This document shows positions 25,301 through 35,472 of a stretch of 64,000 bases of DNA, piece by piece. The DNA is taken from assembly GCF_022201045.2 (NCBI RefSeq), contig NC_068562.1, positions 7,484,001 to 7,548,000 of the forward strand. The letters are read 5' to 3'. Position 1 is the first letter of the stretch, and each line of letters starts with the position of its first letter. The translations under genes and the position numbers were made by a program. The notes below the pieces were generated by a model, which ran no database searches, was not told the DNA's origin, and saw only the letters and a program-made list of their open reading frames with translations. Source of the DNA: Citrus sinensis (lineage: Eukaryota; Streptophyta; Magnoliopsida; Sapindales; Rutaceae).

Positions 25301-26593
25301 CTCATACCTCTCCTGGTTGAAGCACCTCCTCTTCTGCCTTACTGCCCGAGCACCTTTCTTTATTGCCAGCCTATGACATGCTACCTCTGGGTCAATCCCT
25401 GGCATGTCCTCATGTGTCCAGGCAAACACGTCGGCATGAGCCTGTAAGCATTTCACCAACTCCTGCTTTTGCTCTCCCTCAAGTCTCGACCCGATTCTGA
25501 TCGTCTTTCCCGGGTTCTCCGGTCCCATGCTTACTGTTTCCAGATCCTCTACGGGTTCTTGTCTGCCAGTCTTGTTTTCCACTCGGGTATCGAGGGATGT
25601 TATCTGCATCGCCTCCCTTGCTGCCGAGGAGTAGCAGCTTCTTGCGATCCTCTGGTCTCCTCGTACCACTCCGACTACCCCATTCACCCGGTACTTTAGA
25701 GACAGATAATGGTTGGACAGCACCGCTTTGCTCATCCTTAAAAATGGCCGACCTAGGATCATCTGGTAAGGACCTTCCTCGTCCACTACGACGAAGTCCA
25801 GTATCATTGTTCTTTCTGTCGGGGGGCTCCCGATTGTGATAGGCAGTTCGACCACGCCCAGAGGGACCAGCTTCCCTCCTCCGAACCCCTTCAAGGAGGT
25901 GTTGGTGTATTCCAACTTCCGGTCGGCTATTCCCATCTCTTCCAAAGTTGATTTAAATAGCACATCAACTGAGCTCCCCGTATCAACCAGTATCCGGTCA
26001 AACTTCTTGCTAGCGATCGTGGCCTTGATGACTAAAGCGTCCTCGTGGGGGTATAGAATCCCTTCCTCATCCTCATCCGTCCACATGATTGGCACTTGCC
26101 TGACCCTTGCTCGTTTGGCTGCTGGGGTGTTGAAGAGTATCTCTTTACTGGTCATGGCGTATCTGGCATAATTTTTTCTCGATCTGTTCGAATCTCCAGC
26201 CAACGTTGGGCCCCCAGCTATCACCCTCGCTGCGGGCGGCTCGCGTCTCAAGATTCCATCACTCTGCTCCCCTTCATCCGTGGTGGCCACCATCGGGAAA
26301 GTCCCATCCATAAACTCGTCCAGGTACCGATTTCTCACCAAATCTTCGACCTGGGTCTTGAGATCTCTACACTCTGCTGTGGTATGGCCATGGGTGCCAT
26401 GGAACTTACAATAACGTCCTCTATCCCTCCTGTTGGGTAGCTTTGTTATTGGTGTGGGGAGGTGCAGCAGCCCTCGACCCTTTATGGCCTCGTACCGAAT
26501 CATGTCTTCTCCAAGGCTCCCTAGCTGGGGAGCGAGGAGGTGGCGCCCTGCTGCGCTGATACTGTGGCGGCCTCTGATGAGGCTGGTAAGCAA
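22319..26593 (-). CDS. pol: Retrotransposon Pol polyprotein (Tat lineage)
   Basis: A 1,424-codon frame that opens with TTG right after a stop, so it has no initiator of its own at the start; first ATG at 26503. In order (residues counted from 26593): zinc-knuckle-like CKFHGTHGHTTAEC (62-75), aspartic protease DTGSS (204-208), reverse transcriptase about 440-640 with YVDD (570-573), native RNase H-like connection about 700-830, a second archaeal-type RNase H about 857-980 (VDGSS, NNQAEYEAL, TDSQL), and integrase with an HHCC zinc region (H1077 to C1119) and a DDE core: D1147 in GIDLIG, D1207 in VTDNG, E1243 in QVEAAN. No internal stop. Its start overlaps gag by 173 nt in the +1 frame; the knuckle that normally ends Gag lies in this frame. 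Confidence 0.95.
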   Translation of the reverse strand: MLTSLIRGRHSISAAGRHLLAPQLGSLGEDMIRYEAIKGRGLLHLPTPITKLPNRRDRGRYCKFHGTHGHTTAECRDLKTQVEDLVRNRYLDEFMDGTFPMVATTDEGEQSDGILRREPPAARVIAGGPTLAGDSNRSRKNYARYAMTSKEILFNTPAAKRARVRQVPIMWTDEDEEGILYPHEDALVIKATIASKKFDRILVDTGSSVDVLFKSTLEEMGIADRKLEYTNTSLKGFGGGKLVPLGVVELPITIGSPPTERTMILDFVVVDEEGPYQMILGRPFLRMSKAVLSNHYLSLKYRVNGVVGVVRGDQRIARSCYSSAAREAMQITSLDTRVENKTGRQEPVEDLETVSMGPENPGKTIRIGSRLEGEQKQELVKCLQAHADVFAWTHEDMPGIDPEVACHRLAIKKGARAVRQKRRCFNQERYEAVSDEVEKLLRAGFIREVNYPEWISNVVLVKKANGKWRMCVDFTDLNKACPKDSFPLPKIDQLVDSTAGHGLLSFMDAFSGYNQIPMYEPDEESTAFITNQGLFCYRVMPFGLKNAGATYQRLVNKVFKPLIGKTMEVYVDDMITKSKVPKEHVRHLEETFELLRKYKMKLNPEKCAFGVESGKFLGFMVSHRGIEANPEKIQAIVQMTSPRHLKEMQSLTGRLAALSRFISKATDKCQPFFQVIRRGKKTEWTPECEEAFRNLKHYLQQAPLLSTPRDGDKLNLYLAVSDRAASSVLVREEEGIQYPIYYTSKALLDAETRYPTMEKWALALVVAARKLRPYFQAFPVSVITNQPLRQILHKPDASGRLVKWAVELSEFDLDYKPRAAIKAQAMADFVAEFAEPEVCLDQQDADIGNDETQVWQISVDGSSGERGSGAGIVLEGPEGEEISYAVKLEFAATNNQAEYEALIAGLELARAVKADRVKIRTDSQLVANHVSERFQPREEKMEQYLRIVRQMMGKFEAVEVIQIPREQNSRADILARMAAVADPKMPKSVPLEVKSRPSIEQNLGVLRIEQKSSWRDPIVSYLRDGVLPPDKLRARKIRAQASRYTMIDGVLYRRGYTLPFLRCLDDDDADYVLREVHEGICGNHSGGRSLAHKVLRQGYFWPTMHQDAQRKTRSCASCQSFANFSNQPPEKLTSMASPWPFAQWGIDLIGPLPKGRGAATHAIVAIDYFTKWIEVEALSRITEKKTTDFVWRNLVCRYGIPYALVTDNGRQFDNHSFRDFCQNLGIELKYCSPAHPQSNGQVEAANKTVKRLLKTRLGAKKGAWVDELSGVLWAYRTTHKTATGETPFALAFGHEAVVPAEVGTTTHRTDHFNEQENDEQICLNLDLLMERREQAAERSVTYQQRVARYYNQKVNIRQFRVGDWVLRRVNQSTKDSTQGVLGPNWEGPYRVKQIAGPGAYKLVRADGHEVKRPWNAAHLRKYFQ

Positions 26594-27794
26594 TTACCCT
26601 ACCTCCTGCTCCACTACCGGAGATCTGGTGGTCCCTCCTCCTGTTCGGTCCATTAGTTGGTAATGCTTTCTTCTCTTTCCTCCCTAACCCTTCCAACTGG
26701 TCTGTCTTGATCCGTGCAGCCTTCTCCTCCTCAATCTCGATGTCTCTTTTAGCCTGTTCGTATGCGGCTGCATACGTTTGAATAGCTGGGCTTCTCAAAT
26801 TGTACCACAGCCTTCCTATCTTCACCCCTTCTTTCAGTCCCCTTAACGCCTGAGGGTGGTTGAAGGCTCCCAAGTCGAGGACAGCCCGATGAAACCTCTT
26901 GATGAATTCCCGAAGGGTTTCTTGCTCCCCCTGTTTCATGCTCTTCAGCTCCATCATGTCATCTTCCGGCGACATTGCCCCACTAAACTGCTCTGCGAAT
27001 TCCTGGCACATCTGCTCGAAGGTTTTTATGCTGCCCCGAGGAAGTTTCCTGTACCATTCTCGTGCACGTCCCTCAAGGGATAGTGGGAACACCCTGCACC
27101 TTTGGGATGGAGATAATCCCTGGACCCCCGTTATGTCGTTGAAGCGCTCTATGTGCACCAGCGGGTCAGTTCTTCCCGAGTATCTGAGGTCGGGGAGGCG
27201 GAAATCTCTTGGAATAACTGCCCTCATGATCTCTGCTGCGAGCGGTGATTCCCCGTCCAGCATTATCCTCCAACCAGGGGCTCTGTTCCTCCCTTGCATG
27301 TCATCAATTATTTGCGCTAGCCTTCGCACTTCCTCCTCCAGCTGTCCTGCGCGACCAGGGTCGCGCGCTGCAGCTTGATCCCGCTCTCGCTCTGCATCAT
27401 GTAAGTGTTGCCTCAGTTCTGTTTCCTCTGCGTTCACCACCCCGTCGCCCCCGTCACAAGTCTGTCTTACCGGGGACTGCTCTCTTTCTCTATGAAATTC
27501 TCCCCGCAGAGGTACGTTACCTCTCTCACCGCCAAATCTCCCAGCGGTTCGACTTCTCTCCGCACTATCGGTACCTGGTGCCGCTCCACCGCCTCTCACC
27601 CTTCCCTCTTGGGTTACCCTTCGCTCGTTCCGCAGCTCATGCAGGATGGTTGTCAAGGTTTCCATCTGCTTTTCCATTCGCTCCATCCGGTCGAACATGA
27701 CTTTTTCCCGTGCTTCGCTGATCACCTCCCTCAGCGTCACGGAATCGTTAAGCCTTATGTCACCCCCTTGTGCGCTACTTCCTCCTATCTCCAT
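26421..27794 (-). CDS. gag: Retrotransposon Gag protein, C-terminus shifted out of frame
   Basis: 457-codon frame from an ATG at 27794. The N-terminus has a short coiled coil (FDRMERMEKQMETL), then a charged linker, then the capsid-type Retrotrans_gag region about residues 200-330 (DPLVHIERF, LEGRAREWYRKLP, FEQMCQEFAEQF, LREFIKRFHRAV). The end is Arg/Pro-rich and runs into ATQQEG then stop. The expected nucleocapsid zinc knuckle is absent from this frame and appears in the overlapping pol frame, so the last ~45 residues are probably read out of the ancestral frame. This could be a one-base lesion or a programmed shift. Confidence 0.9.
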   Translation of the reverse strand: MEIGGSSAQGGDIRLNDSVTLREVISEAREKVMFDRMERMEKQMETLTTILHELRNERRVTQEGRVRGGGAAPGTDSAERSRTAGRFGGERGNVPLRGEFHREREQSPVRQTCDGGDGVVNAEETELRQHLHDAERERDQAAARDPGRAGQLEEEVRRLAQIIDDMQGRNRAPGWRIMLDGESPLAAEIMRAVIPRDFRLPDLRYSGRTDPLVHIERFNDITGVQGLSPSQRCRVFPLSLEGRAREWYRKLPRGSIKTFEQMCQEFAEQFSGAMSPEDDMMELKSMKQGEQETLREFIKRFHRAVLDLGAFNHPQALRGLKEGVKIGRLWYNLRSPAIQTYAAAYEQAKRDIEIEEEKAARIKTDQLEGLGRKEKKALPTNGPNRRRDHQISGSGAGGRVIAYQPHQRPPQYQRSRAPPPRSPAREPWRRHDSVRGHKGSRAAAPPHTNNKATQQEG

Positions 27795-27850
27795 TGACTT
27801 TCGCTTACTCCACCCCTCTTCTTGCTACCGACAGAAGCTTTTTGCTCTGG

Positions 27851-27869
27851 ATCCCCACAGACGGCGCCA
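27851..27869 (-). other. Primer binding site (tRNA-Asp type)
   Basis: Minus-strand TGGCGCCGTCTGTGGGGAT begins three bases inside the 5' LTR. The first nine bases and the later GGGGAT match the complement of the plant tRNA-Asp 3' end, a primer used by Tat and Athila elements; the middle bases differ. Confidence 0.7.
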
Positions 27870-27872
27870 AAA

Positions 27873-28667
27873 TGTTGATGCGAGATTCCGGTTCTCCTCG
27901 TTCTACGACCAGGATCCCTGCTCGATCAACTCTACCACGACCAGGAGGTCTCCTAGTAATGCTTCTTCTCCGGATGTCCCTGCACACACAGACAAGTCAG
28001 AGTACGCCGGTTGTTCTCCCGGCGCAAACCCTCCGACGCTCAAGTCAGATATGAAGGTTCGGGGAACGCTTGCCACAGGTCTTATGGCTTTTTTGTGGTT
28101 TTCTCTTTTATCTTAAAAATGCTAACCCTTTTACCTTCGTTGGCTACCTTTTTATAGGCTTCCTCTGAATCTCAGTCTTCCGCTCTTTTTGAGACGGTAT
28201 GGGACTCCAACTGCTGCGTTATGGGCAAAACATGGGATCTAGCGTGTTACGCCACGGTTCAGGGGAAAGCGTGGCTGCCACGGCTCTGTGAGACCTTGCG
28301 TGTTACGCCACGGTTCTGGGGAAAGTGTGGCTGTCATGACTCCGTGAGATCTTGCGTGTTACGTCGCGGTTCTGGGGAAAGCGTGGCTGTTGTGCCTAGG
28401 TTCTCGTGCTGGAGAGCGCGTCTTGCCAACTGCCGTCGACCGGGTCTCCTCGCCTCTCGGTCTCTAGCCGGAATGGCCTCATGCCTTTTATAGGAATTGG
28501 CCTCGCGGACGACAACATCGTGGACGAGCAGGATGTTTCTGCTCCTGTTCTTCCACGCGCCAGGCTTTAACGGAAAACACCGGTGCGCAGAACTCCGCCA
28601 TCAGATGTCTGCTCGTCATTCCTGGTCCCTTCGACGCATTTGTCCCAAACAGTATCCCTCCCAAACA
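27873..28667 (-). repeat. 5' LTR
   Basis: 795 bp, upstream LTR of the minus-strand element; matches the other LTR except T at 28190 for C at 17886. TATA-like motifs CCTATAAAAGG (28484-28494) and CCTATAAAAAGG (28147-28158) are candidate promoter elements; the first is about 175 bp into the LTR. GCTTT target duplication at 28668-28672. Confidence 0.97.
28484..28494 (-). promoter_or_regulatory. Candidate TATA box in the 5' LTR
   Basis: Minus-strand CCTATAAAAGG, a near-ideal plant TATA box, about 175 bp from the LTR start. A second one lies at 28147-28158. Either could direct genomic RNA synthesis. Confidence 0.5.
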
Positions 28668-28672
28668 GCTTT

Positions 28673-29338
28673 TATTGCAAGTATTTGTTTTTTTCAATAA
28701 CTCAAAAAAAAAAAAAAACTTCAATTTTTGTTTGTTGATCAGAAAATATATAACAAAGAGTATTGATCAGAGACAATTTTCCAAGAAAGGTGGCCTATAT
28801 TTACAATTTATTAGTTTCAGGATAATGTGCATGACGTATACAGTGACATCAATTTTAAGGCATGGAACGTGGCACTAAAATATATTATTAATTGTTCAAT
28901 TAATAAATTTAAATTTTTAATGAATTATTAGAAGAGATTATTGTACTTGACCACTAAGCTACCTTTGCGATGCTAGCTAGCCATGTGAGGTGCTTTATAC
29001 ACGAATTACTTAGATTTTTTGTGAAATGAAATTTGTTGTAGCGCAGGTATTAATTCATACAGATAGGATACTTATAATTTAATATTTAAAATATAAAATG
29101 GTGAGTATAATTAGACGTCATACTGTAATTAAGTTTATTATGACTTTGGCATTCCGCTGAGCTCGTATCTTTGACTTAGGACTCATTTAGAATTGTTTTT
29201 AGTAGGCTTAAAAATGATTTTAAAAAATTAAAAATTAACTTTGGTATTTGTTTTTTTCTTTGTTGGTTAAATAAAGAACCTCTGCGAAAATTAAGGTTTA
29301 ACAACACGAGGAAATATAGTCCCTAAACAAATCATTAT
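28673..29338. other. Intergenic DNA right of the retrotransposon
   Basis: AT-rich, no gene or repeat end recognised. Confidence 0.5.
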
Positions 29339-29792
29339 CTAATCAAGTCTTGATATCCGGGAGACGGGTAATAAAATGATGAAGGCCAAGAGGGAGAGTA
29401 AGGGCATGACTAGCGATGAAGTCCGCCACAAAATTAGCTTCACAATAAATATGGTGCTCAGCCGCCTGCCAATTATGGGAAAGAAGACCAAGAATATCAT
29501 TGACGAAGGGCAAGGTAGCATTAAAGCTTTTCTTATTAAGCACTGAGTAACACAACGGCTATCAATCTCAACCACCAAACAATCTTATACCCACTTGCCA
29601 AGCCAAGACCAGAGCCTGGTACAAATCCCAAAACTCTGCAATTCTTACAGAGCAACTACCAATATTCATGCAAAAACTACCATGCCATCTACTAGTAGCA
29701 TCTCTAATCAAACCACTTGCTCCTGCCAAACCGGATCTCTTCCTGGCACCATCAGAGTTTAGCTTATAATACGGCCACTGAGGAGGAATCAA
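29339..29792 (-). pseudogene. LINE-type RNase H domain relic, frameshifted
   Basis: Minus-strand translation begins PPQWPYYKLNSDGARK, GLAGASGLIRD, then AEFWDLYQALVLAWQVG, changes frame near 29570 to VVEIDSRCVTQ, and changes again to LSHNWQAAEHHIYCEANFVA. This is the order of the RNase H domain of plant LINE-type elements (NSDG, GLIRD, AEL, VEIDS, EANF.AD). At least two frame breaks make it dead. No target duplication or A tail could be assigned. Confidence 0.75.
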
Positions 29793-31427
29793 CCAAACAT
29801 GTTTTGAACTCTCAACCCGCGATCACTTTGAAAAAATGAAATTATATTTGTCAAAATCAACCTATTCTAGAATAGATTTAGGAAAAAAAAAAAAAAAGGA
29901 AATGAGTAACATTTCAAAATCTTATTTTAAAAATAAATTTTATACTTCAATTTTTTTTATATAAATCCCCACATATACTATAGAAACGCAAACTTATCTT
30001 CATTCAATTAGGAAATAAAATCATTAAATTTAAAGAGATTATTACTATTATCATCTATTATGAGACAACAAAATATAAGAAATAAAATTGATAACATATA
30101 AATATTTTTTTAGTTACCATTTATTACATATACACAATAAATAAAAAATCACACGCACACACGAATCCATATATATATAAATCTACAAGTAAATTTTGAT
30201 TAATATTATGTCTCTTTTAGTTATTTGTATTCTTATAATAGTTTAGCATTAAGATTTACTAAATATATAAGACTAATTTTAAAATTTACAGCACTTTTAA
30301 AAATAAATTTATAAATTTTACTAAATATTTAGTTGATTTTTTCATAATTAATTATTTTTACAACAAAATTAATAATAATTATTTTAAAAATTACAACAAT
30401 ACTGAACTGACCATTAAAGTTGAGGGCAAAGTTCAAATCTCACAATGACAGTCTCCCATCTTTCGTATTTAGTACTTATTAATACCTATATCCTAAACTA
30501 CTTTCTTAAAAATTTGCGTATCAAAAGGATTCTGGAGAAAGTTGAGAAAAAAAAAAGATCTAGAAAATGTTGTCACAACAATACAAAATGTTGTCATTAT
30601 AAGGACATGTGATGACTGTAATAACAGAAGACAGGACTTTGATTCGCCCCACCGAACAAATGAAAAAGAAAAATAAATCTAATTAATTAGATTTTATGCT
30701 TATATTCCTTTCTTAATATGAACTTATTTGTTAATTGTCTAAAATTTAAAATTTTATTTGTTTGTAATTTATGTTTAACTTTTATACATCTACACCTAAA
30801 CAGAAAAAAATAAATTTTTATCACTTTTGTCTTAATGAGAAAAGTTTGAATGGAAGTAAATACCATATCCTAATAATTTCCCTACTAAATATACTTATTT
30901 ATTTTAACTTATAAGAAAATAAATGTCAAATAATTATGTTTCAAATATTTTTAATTTATAAAAACAACCAACTTGCCACCTATATTCAAATATTTAGAAA
31001 AAATAAATAAACATGTTCACTTAGAAATTTATATTTAAATCCATTCTTCAACGAAGTTCTGACCTAGTCAAAATTAAGACAAAAATAAATAAATAAAATA
31101 AAACGCTATGGAATTCACAGTTTAACAAAAGAAAAATAAAATTAATTGATAAAAAATCCCAAATCCTCCTGGTTAAGAAAAACCATATTAAGAATGCATT
31201 ATGATTTCCTATATACATACATTAATACATATATATTCTTAAAAAGTTAAAAACCTGGTATTAATTAATTAATTAATTAATTAATTAACTAATTACTTAT
31301 ATATATCCCGAATCCTAAACAATTAAGAAAAGAGCAAACACACACAAACTCTTTAAATAACACAACACAACACAACAGAGTGTTGGGTTTTTTTATTTCG
31401 ATTTTCGTCAATTAAGCATCAGCCGTA
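29793..31427. other. AT-rich intergenic DNA and RBX1 upstream region
   Basis: No coding or RNA gene seen. Contains a TTAA tetranucleotide run (31262-31289). A TATA-like TTTAAATA near 31353 lies about 75 bp before the RBX1 ATG. Confidence 0.5.
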
Positions 31428-32263
<836 letters not shown>

Positions 32264-32645
32264 AGCTCTGCAAGAAGCAACAAGTGGAGCAGCAGCAGTT
32301 GGATCAATTTCTCATTAGTCTTTTGACAAATTTACTACATACTTTTTCTAATTTTTAGCAATTTGCCCCTCTACCCGAGCATTAATCCACCCAGTTTGTA
32401 AATGTTTGCTAGTTGATTAATGGATTATGTTATTGTTTGTTTGATTCTCAGATTACAGCAACCAATCTTATGAATAAGAAGAGTTCATGAAACACTGATG
32501 TTCTCAAATTAACATGTCTTGTAGGTTGTAATCTCATTCATGTTTTTCTTTTCCCCGGTGGACTTTGATGGAAAATTATTAAAACAAAGTTGGCTCGTAT
32601 ACATGAATTGCCAAAAGATTAAGTGGTCATCTCTGAAAAAGAGAA
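32264..32645. other. RBX1 3' region
   Basis: Probable RBX1 3' untranslated sequence (AATAAG near 32472) and spacer before the tRNA. Five T on the minus strand (32636-32640) form the pol III terminator of the tRNA gene. Confidence 0.5.
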
Positions 32646-32727
32646 CGACGCCTGAGAGATTCGAACTCTCGCGGGGAAACCCCATGTACTTAGCAGGCAC
32701 ACGCCTTAACCACTCGGCCAAAGCGTC
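32646..32727 (-). tRNA. tRNA-Ser-GCT: tRNA-Ser (anticodon GCT)
   Basis: 82-nt cloverleaf with no intron. The acceptor stem GACGCTT pairs with AGGCGTC (one T-G pair), then discriminator G. A box TGGCCGAGTGGTTAAGG, anticodon GCT in CCTGCTAAG, a long class II variable arm (GGGGTTTCCCC), T arm GAGAGTTCGAATCTCTC. CCA is not encoded. A TTTTT terminator follows five bases after the 3' end. Looks functional. Confidence 0.97.
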
Positions 32728-33141
32728 GTCGTTGTTGCGAGGTCTTGTCGATTGTATATGAAATATATTGTTTTTTTGGCAAATGTGAAAAGCAAAGCAA
32801 CCAAGTTATAAATTTTGTCCCGAAAAGTGAAAACTACAAGGCGCATTATGATGATCTTTTGCCATGTTTATCACTTACACAGTTCAACATCAGCCATAAC
32901 TGGCGTTCAAGAGCATAGTGAAGTCTCAGTAGTACGCTAATTTTATTGCTTTGAAATAAATTATCCTGAAGTACCAAACTTAAAAATGTTGGGGAAATGA
33001 AAAGCCAACATACAGATTTTCTACTCTGTACAAGAATCTGAGAAGTTGCACGTTTTAACACTAATGAGTAGATGAATCAACAAAAAACTACTGCTCTCAA
33101 TCCTGCATTGGAGTGAGCATCGCAGCATTCCCAGCTGCAGA
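32728..33141. other. Spacer and probable subtilase 3' UTR
   Basis: Short frames only; no recognised gene. Most of it presumably belongs to the 3' end of the minus-strand subtilase transcript. Confidence 0.45.
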
Positions 33142-35472
33142 TTACATGGAACTCACTGATCCTTGAATCCACCTAACAGCAATGGGACTCCTCACAAGAT
33201 GAACCCCATCGCTCCATTCAATTGACCCGGATTGCTGTGGGCTAACACCAAGTCCATCCAATCCAACACTTGAGAATGTAATCTCATATGCCAATGCCTT
33301 TTTTTCAGCACTAAACGCTAGCTTACTAGGCCACACATTGACGGCAACATTGGGTGGAGCATTCACTTTAACCTCATATACTGCATCAACCGAGCTCCCA
33401 ACATTCTTCACCACTCTCTTGTACTTCACGACGTCATTGTTTGAATTAAACACAACAGAGAATGATGGGTAGTTAAGATTTCCTGGAGTAGCCAATGCTC
33501 TAGTACATATATCTGAGCTAGCAGGCTCTCGAACAAAAACTGAAATCCTCTTAACATCATACCCAATTGAGCAGAGAAAGGCAACATATTCGCTAACATC
33601 AATGTCATAAACCAATCCCGGGTTAAGTGCTCTATTAGGATCAACATGTCCTGCTCCGTGAATGAACGGTGTTGATTCTTCACCACTAGCAAGATCCTTA
33701 ATGTTTTCCCCTGAATTGTCCAAATTGTAAGCTGTAGTCATCAGAGCAGATTTGATTACAGCAGGCGACCAATCTGGATATGCTTTTCGAAGCAGAGCAG
33801 CCAAGCCACTAACATGTGGGCAGGACATTGATGTGCCAGAGATTATATTGAAATCAACTCTTCTACAATCAATTTCTAAATCCGTTGGTCCGGTGGAACC
33901 AGTCCAAGCAGCCAAGATGTTAACGCCAGGAGCAATAACATCCGGTTTGAGAATCTCCGCCGTCAAAGAATTGGGTCCCCGGCTGGAAAAGGCAGCAACT
34001 TTGGGAGCAGGCGGCGAAGGACTAATCACCGTGCCACGAAACACTATAGTAGCTGTAGGATACTGACTCAATTTGATATATTCTCTAATCTTATCCCCAG
34101 CAATAGCACCCACCATTGTTGCTGGTATAAGATGTGAATCCGCAATCAATTCCTCACCACTCTCATCAGTATTCGCCAATATCATGCCTAACCCACCAGC
34201 TAATTTCACAGCAGCACCTTTTTCAACTCTAGCATTACCTCCTCTATCACACACAACGATTTTGCCCTGCACTTTCGATGGCTCTAACCTCCCCATATAA
34301 CAAAATCTATCCCCACAATCGCCACCATAAACCAAACGAAGCTTAAAATCAGGCAAAGACTCACCAGCATACAACGAGACACCACCGAAACTCCTCCCGT
34401 CTCCGAGAATCGCATCAGCAGGAAACTCTCGGTCAATCGTTGAAGCACCAACAGTCAAAATCCAGGGCGCAATATTTGTAGCAGTAAAAGGACCAGGACC
34501 AGAATTACCAGCAGAACAAGACACAACAACACCATGCTGAGCCGCCCCGAATGATCCAATAGCAATAGAATCTTGATCGTATTGAGGAGCATAACCGGAG
34601 GCACCAACGGATAAAGAAATGACATCAACCCCATCAGCAATAGCTTGGTCCATAGCTGCAAGAATGTCAGAGTCAAAGCAACCAGGACTCCAACAAATCT
34701 TGTACACAGCTATCCGAGCTTTTACAGCCATGCCACGAGCTTCCCCCCTCGCATAATCAAAAAGGCTCGCGTTAGAAACTAAAGAACCAGCCGCAGTCGA
34801 GGCCGTATGCGTGCCGTGGCCTTCAGTATCTCGTGGAGATTTCGATTCTTCAGTTTCGTCAATGGGGCGTTCCATATAAGACTCGTAGCCTCTGTAAAAA
34901 GCTCTGGCGCCAATGATCTTTTTGTTACAGGCTGAAGCTGGGAAGTCTTTTGATGTCTCGCAAATGCCTTTGAATCTTCGGGGAACGTCGGACAAGGTAG
35001 AGTCTGAGAAGCTGTGGCGTTCGGGCCATATGCCTGTGTCAAGAACGCCGATGATGACGTCATCGGCGTATTTGGAGTTGGGCCAGATGCCGAAGCTGTC
35101 GGAGAGACCTAGGAAGTGCGGGGTGCGGGTCGTGTGGAGGTGGCGAGGCCGGTCGGGGATTACGGAGAGGATTCCGGGGTGCTGGCGTAGGATCTCGGCC
35201 TGGAGTGGCGTCAGGTGAGCAGAGAAGCCGTTGATGGCTTTGCTGTACGTGTAGAGGAGCTTGGATGAGTGGGGGTGATCAGGTGATGGGGGCAGGGACT
35301 GGATGATGGAGCTGTACCAGTCGTCGTGGGAGGAGAAGAGTGCTGGCTTGTGGGATCTCGACACGTAGATGATGAACGTTTGTGGGCCGTCTGATGGTGC
35401 AGAGGAGAGGATTGTTGGGGTGAGAAAGAGGAAGAAGAAGAGGAAGGGACAGATTACAGAGGAAATTGCCAT
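33142..35472 (-). CDS. SBT1.4: Subtilisin-like serine protease, SBT1 subfamily (SBT1.4-like)
   Basis: Secreted serine protease of the plant apoplast. Intronless, 776 residues from the ATG at 35472; the frame extends 25 codons upstream but only from TTG, and the signal peptide (MAISSVICPFLFFFLFLTP) starts at this ATG. Propeptide inhibitor domain about 32-115 (FIIYVSR to LHTTRTP). Catalytic residues: Asp145 in VLDTG, His219 in GHGTH, oxyanion Asn323 in AGNSG, Ser548 in GTSMSCPHVSG. A PA insert lies between them (about 375-480), and a fibronectin III-like C-terminus ends WIQGSVSSM. Length and domain order are normal. Resembles Arabidopsis SBT1.4 (senescence-associated); orthology is inferred. 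Confidence 0.95.
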   Translation of the reverse strand: MAISSVICPFLFFFLFLTPTILSSAPSDGPQTFIIYVSRSHKPALFSSHDDWYSSIIQSLPPSPDHPHSSKLLYTYSKAINGFSAHLTPLQAEILRQHPGILSVIPDRPRHLHTTRTPHFLGLSDSFGIWPNSKYADDVIIGVLDTGIWPERHSFSDSTLSDVPRRFKGICETSKDFPASACNKKIIGARAFYRGYESYMERPIDETEESKSPRDTEGHGTHTASTAAGSLVSNASLFDYARGEARGMAVKARIAVYKICWSPGCFDSDILAAMDQAIADGVDVISLSVGASGYAPQYDQDSIAIGSFGAAQHGVVVSCSAGNSGPGPFTATNIAPWILTVGASTIDREFPADAILGDGRSFGGVSLYAGESLPDFKLRLVYGGDCGDRFCYMGRLEPSKVQGKIVVCDRGGNARVEKGAAVKLAGGLGMILANTDESGEELIADSHLIPATMVGAIAGDKIREYIKLSQYPTATIVFRGTVISPSPPAPKVAAFSSRGPNSLTAEILKPDVIAPGVNILAAWTGSTGPTDLEIDCRRVDFNIISGTSMSCPHVSGLAALLRKAYPDWSPAVIKSALMTTAYNLDNSGENIKDLASGEESTPFIHGAGHVDPNRALNPGLVYDIDVSEYVAFLCSIGYDVKRISVFVREPASSDICTRALATPGNLNYPSFSVVFNSNNDVVKYKRVVKNVGSSVDAVYEVKVNAPPNVAVNVWPSKLAFSAEKKALAYEITFSSVGLDGLGVSPQQSGSIEWSDGVHLVRSPIAVRWIQGSVSSM

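Larger units (their letters stand above)
17569..28667 (-). mobile_element. Intact Ty3/gypsy LTR retrotransposon, Tat lineage
   Basis: 11,099-bp element read on the minus strand. Both LTRs are 795 bp, start TGTTTGGGAG and end CATCAACA, and are flanked by the 5-bp target duplication GCTTT (17564-17568 and 28668-28672). Order: 5' LTR, tRNA-Asp-type primer site, gag, pol (protease, RT, RNase H, second RNase H, integrase), 121-bp tandem array, antisense ORF, polypurine tract, 3' LTR. The second RNase H, the primer site and an extra ORF between pol and the 3' LTR are recognised marks of the Tat clade. By eye the LTRs differ only at 17886 (C) versus 28190 (T), so insertion is recent. The pol frame is open throughout, but gag and pol lie in different frames. 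Confidence 0.97.

Noticed and set aside
22871-27797. Many plus-strand frames of 70-200 codons
   Set aside because: They are antisense shadows of the gag and pol frames; none has recognisable motifs.
33752-35218. Plus-strand frames up to 104 codons
   Set aside because: Antisense shadows of the subtilase coding sequence.
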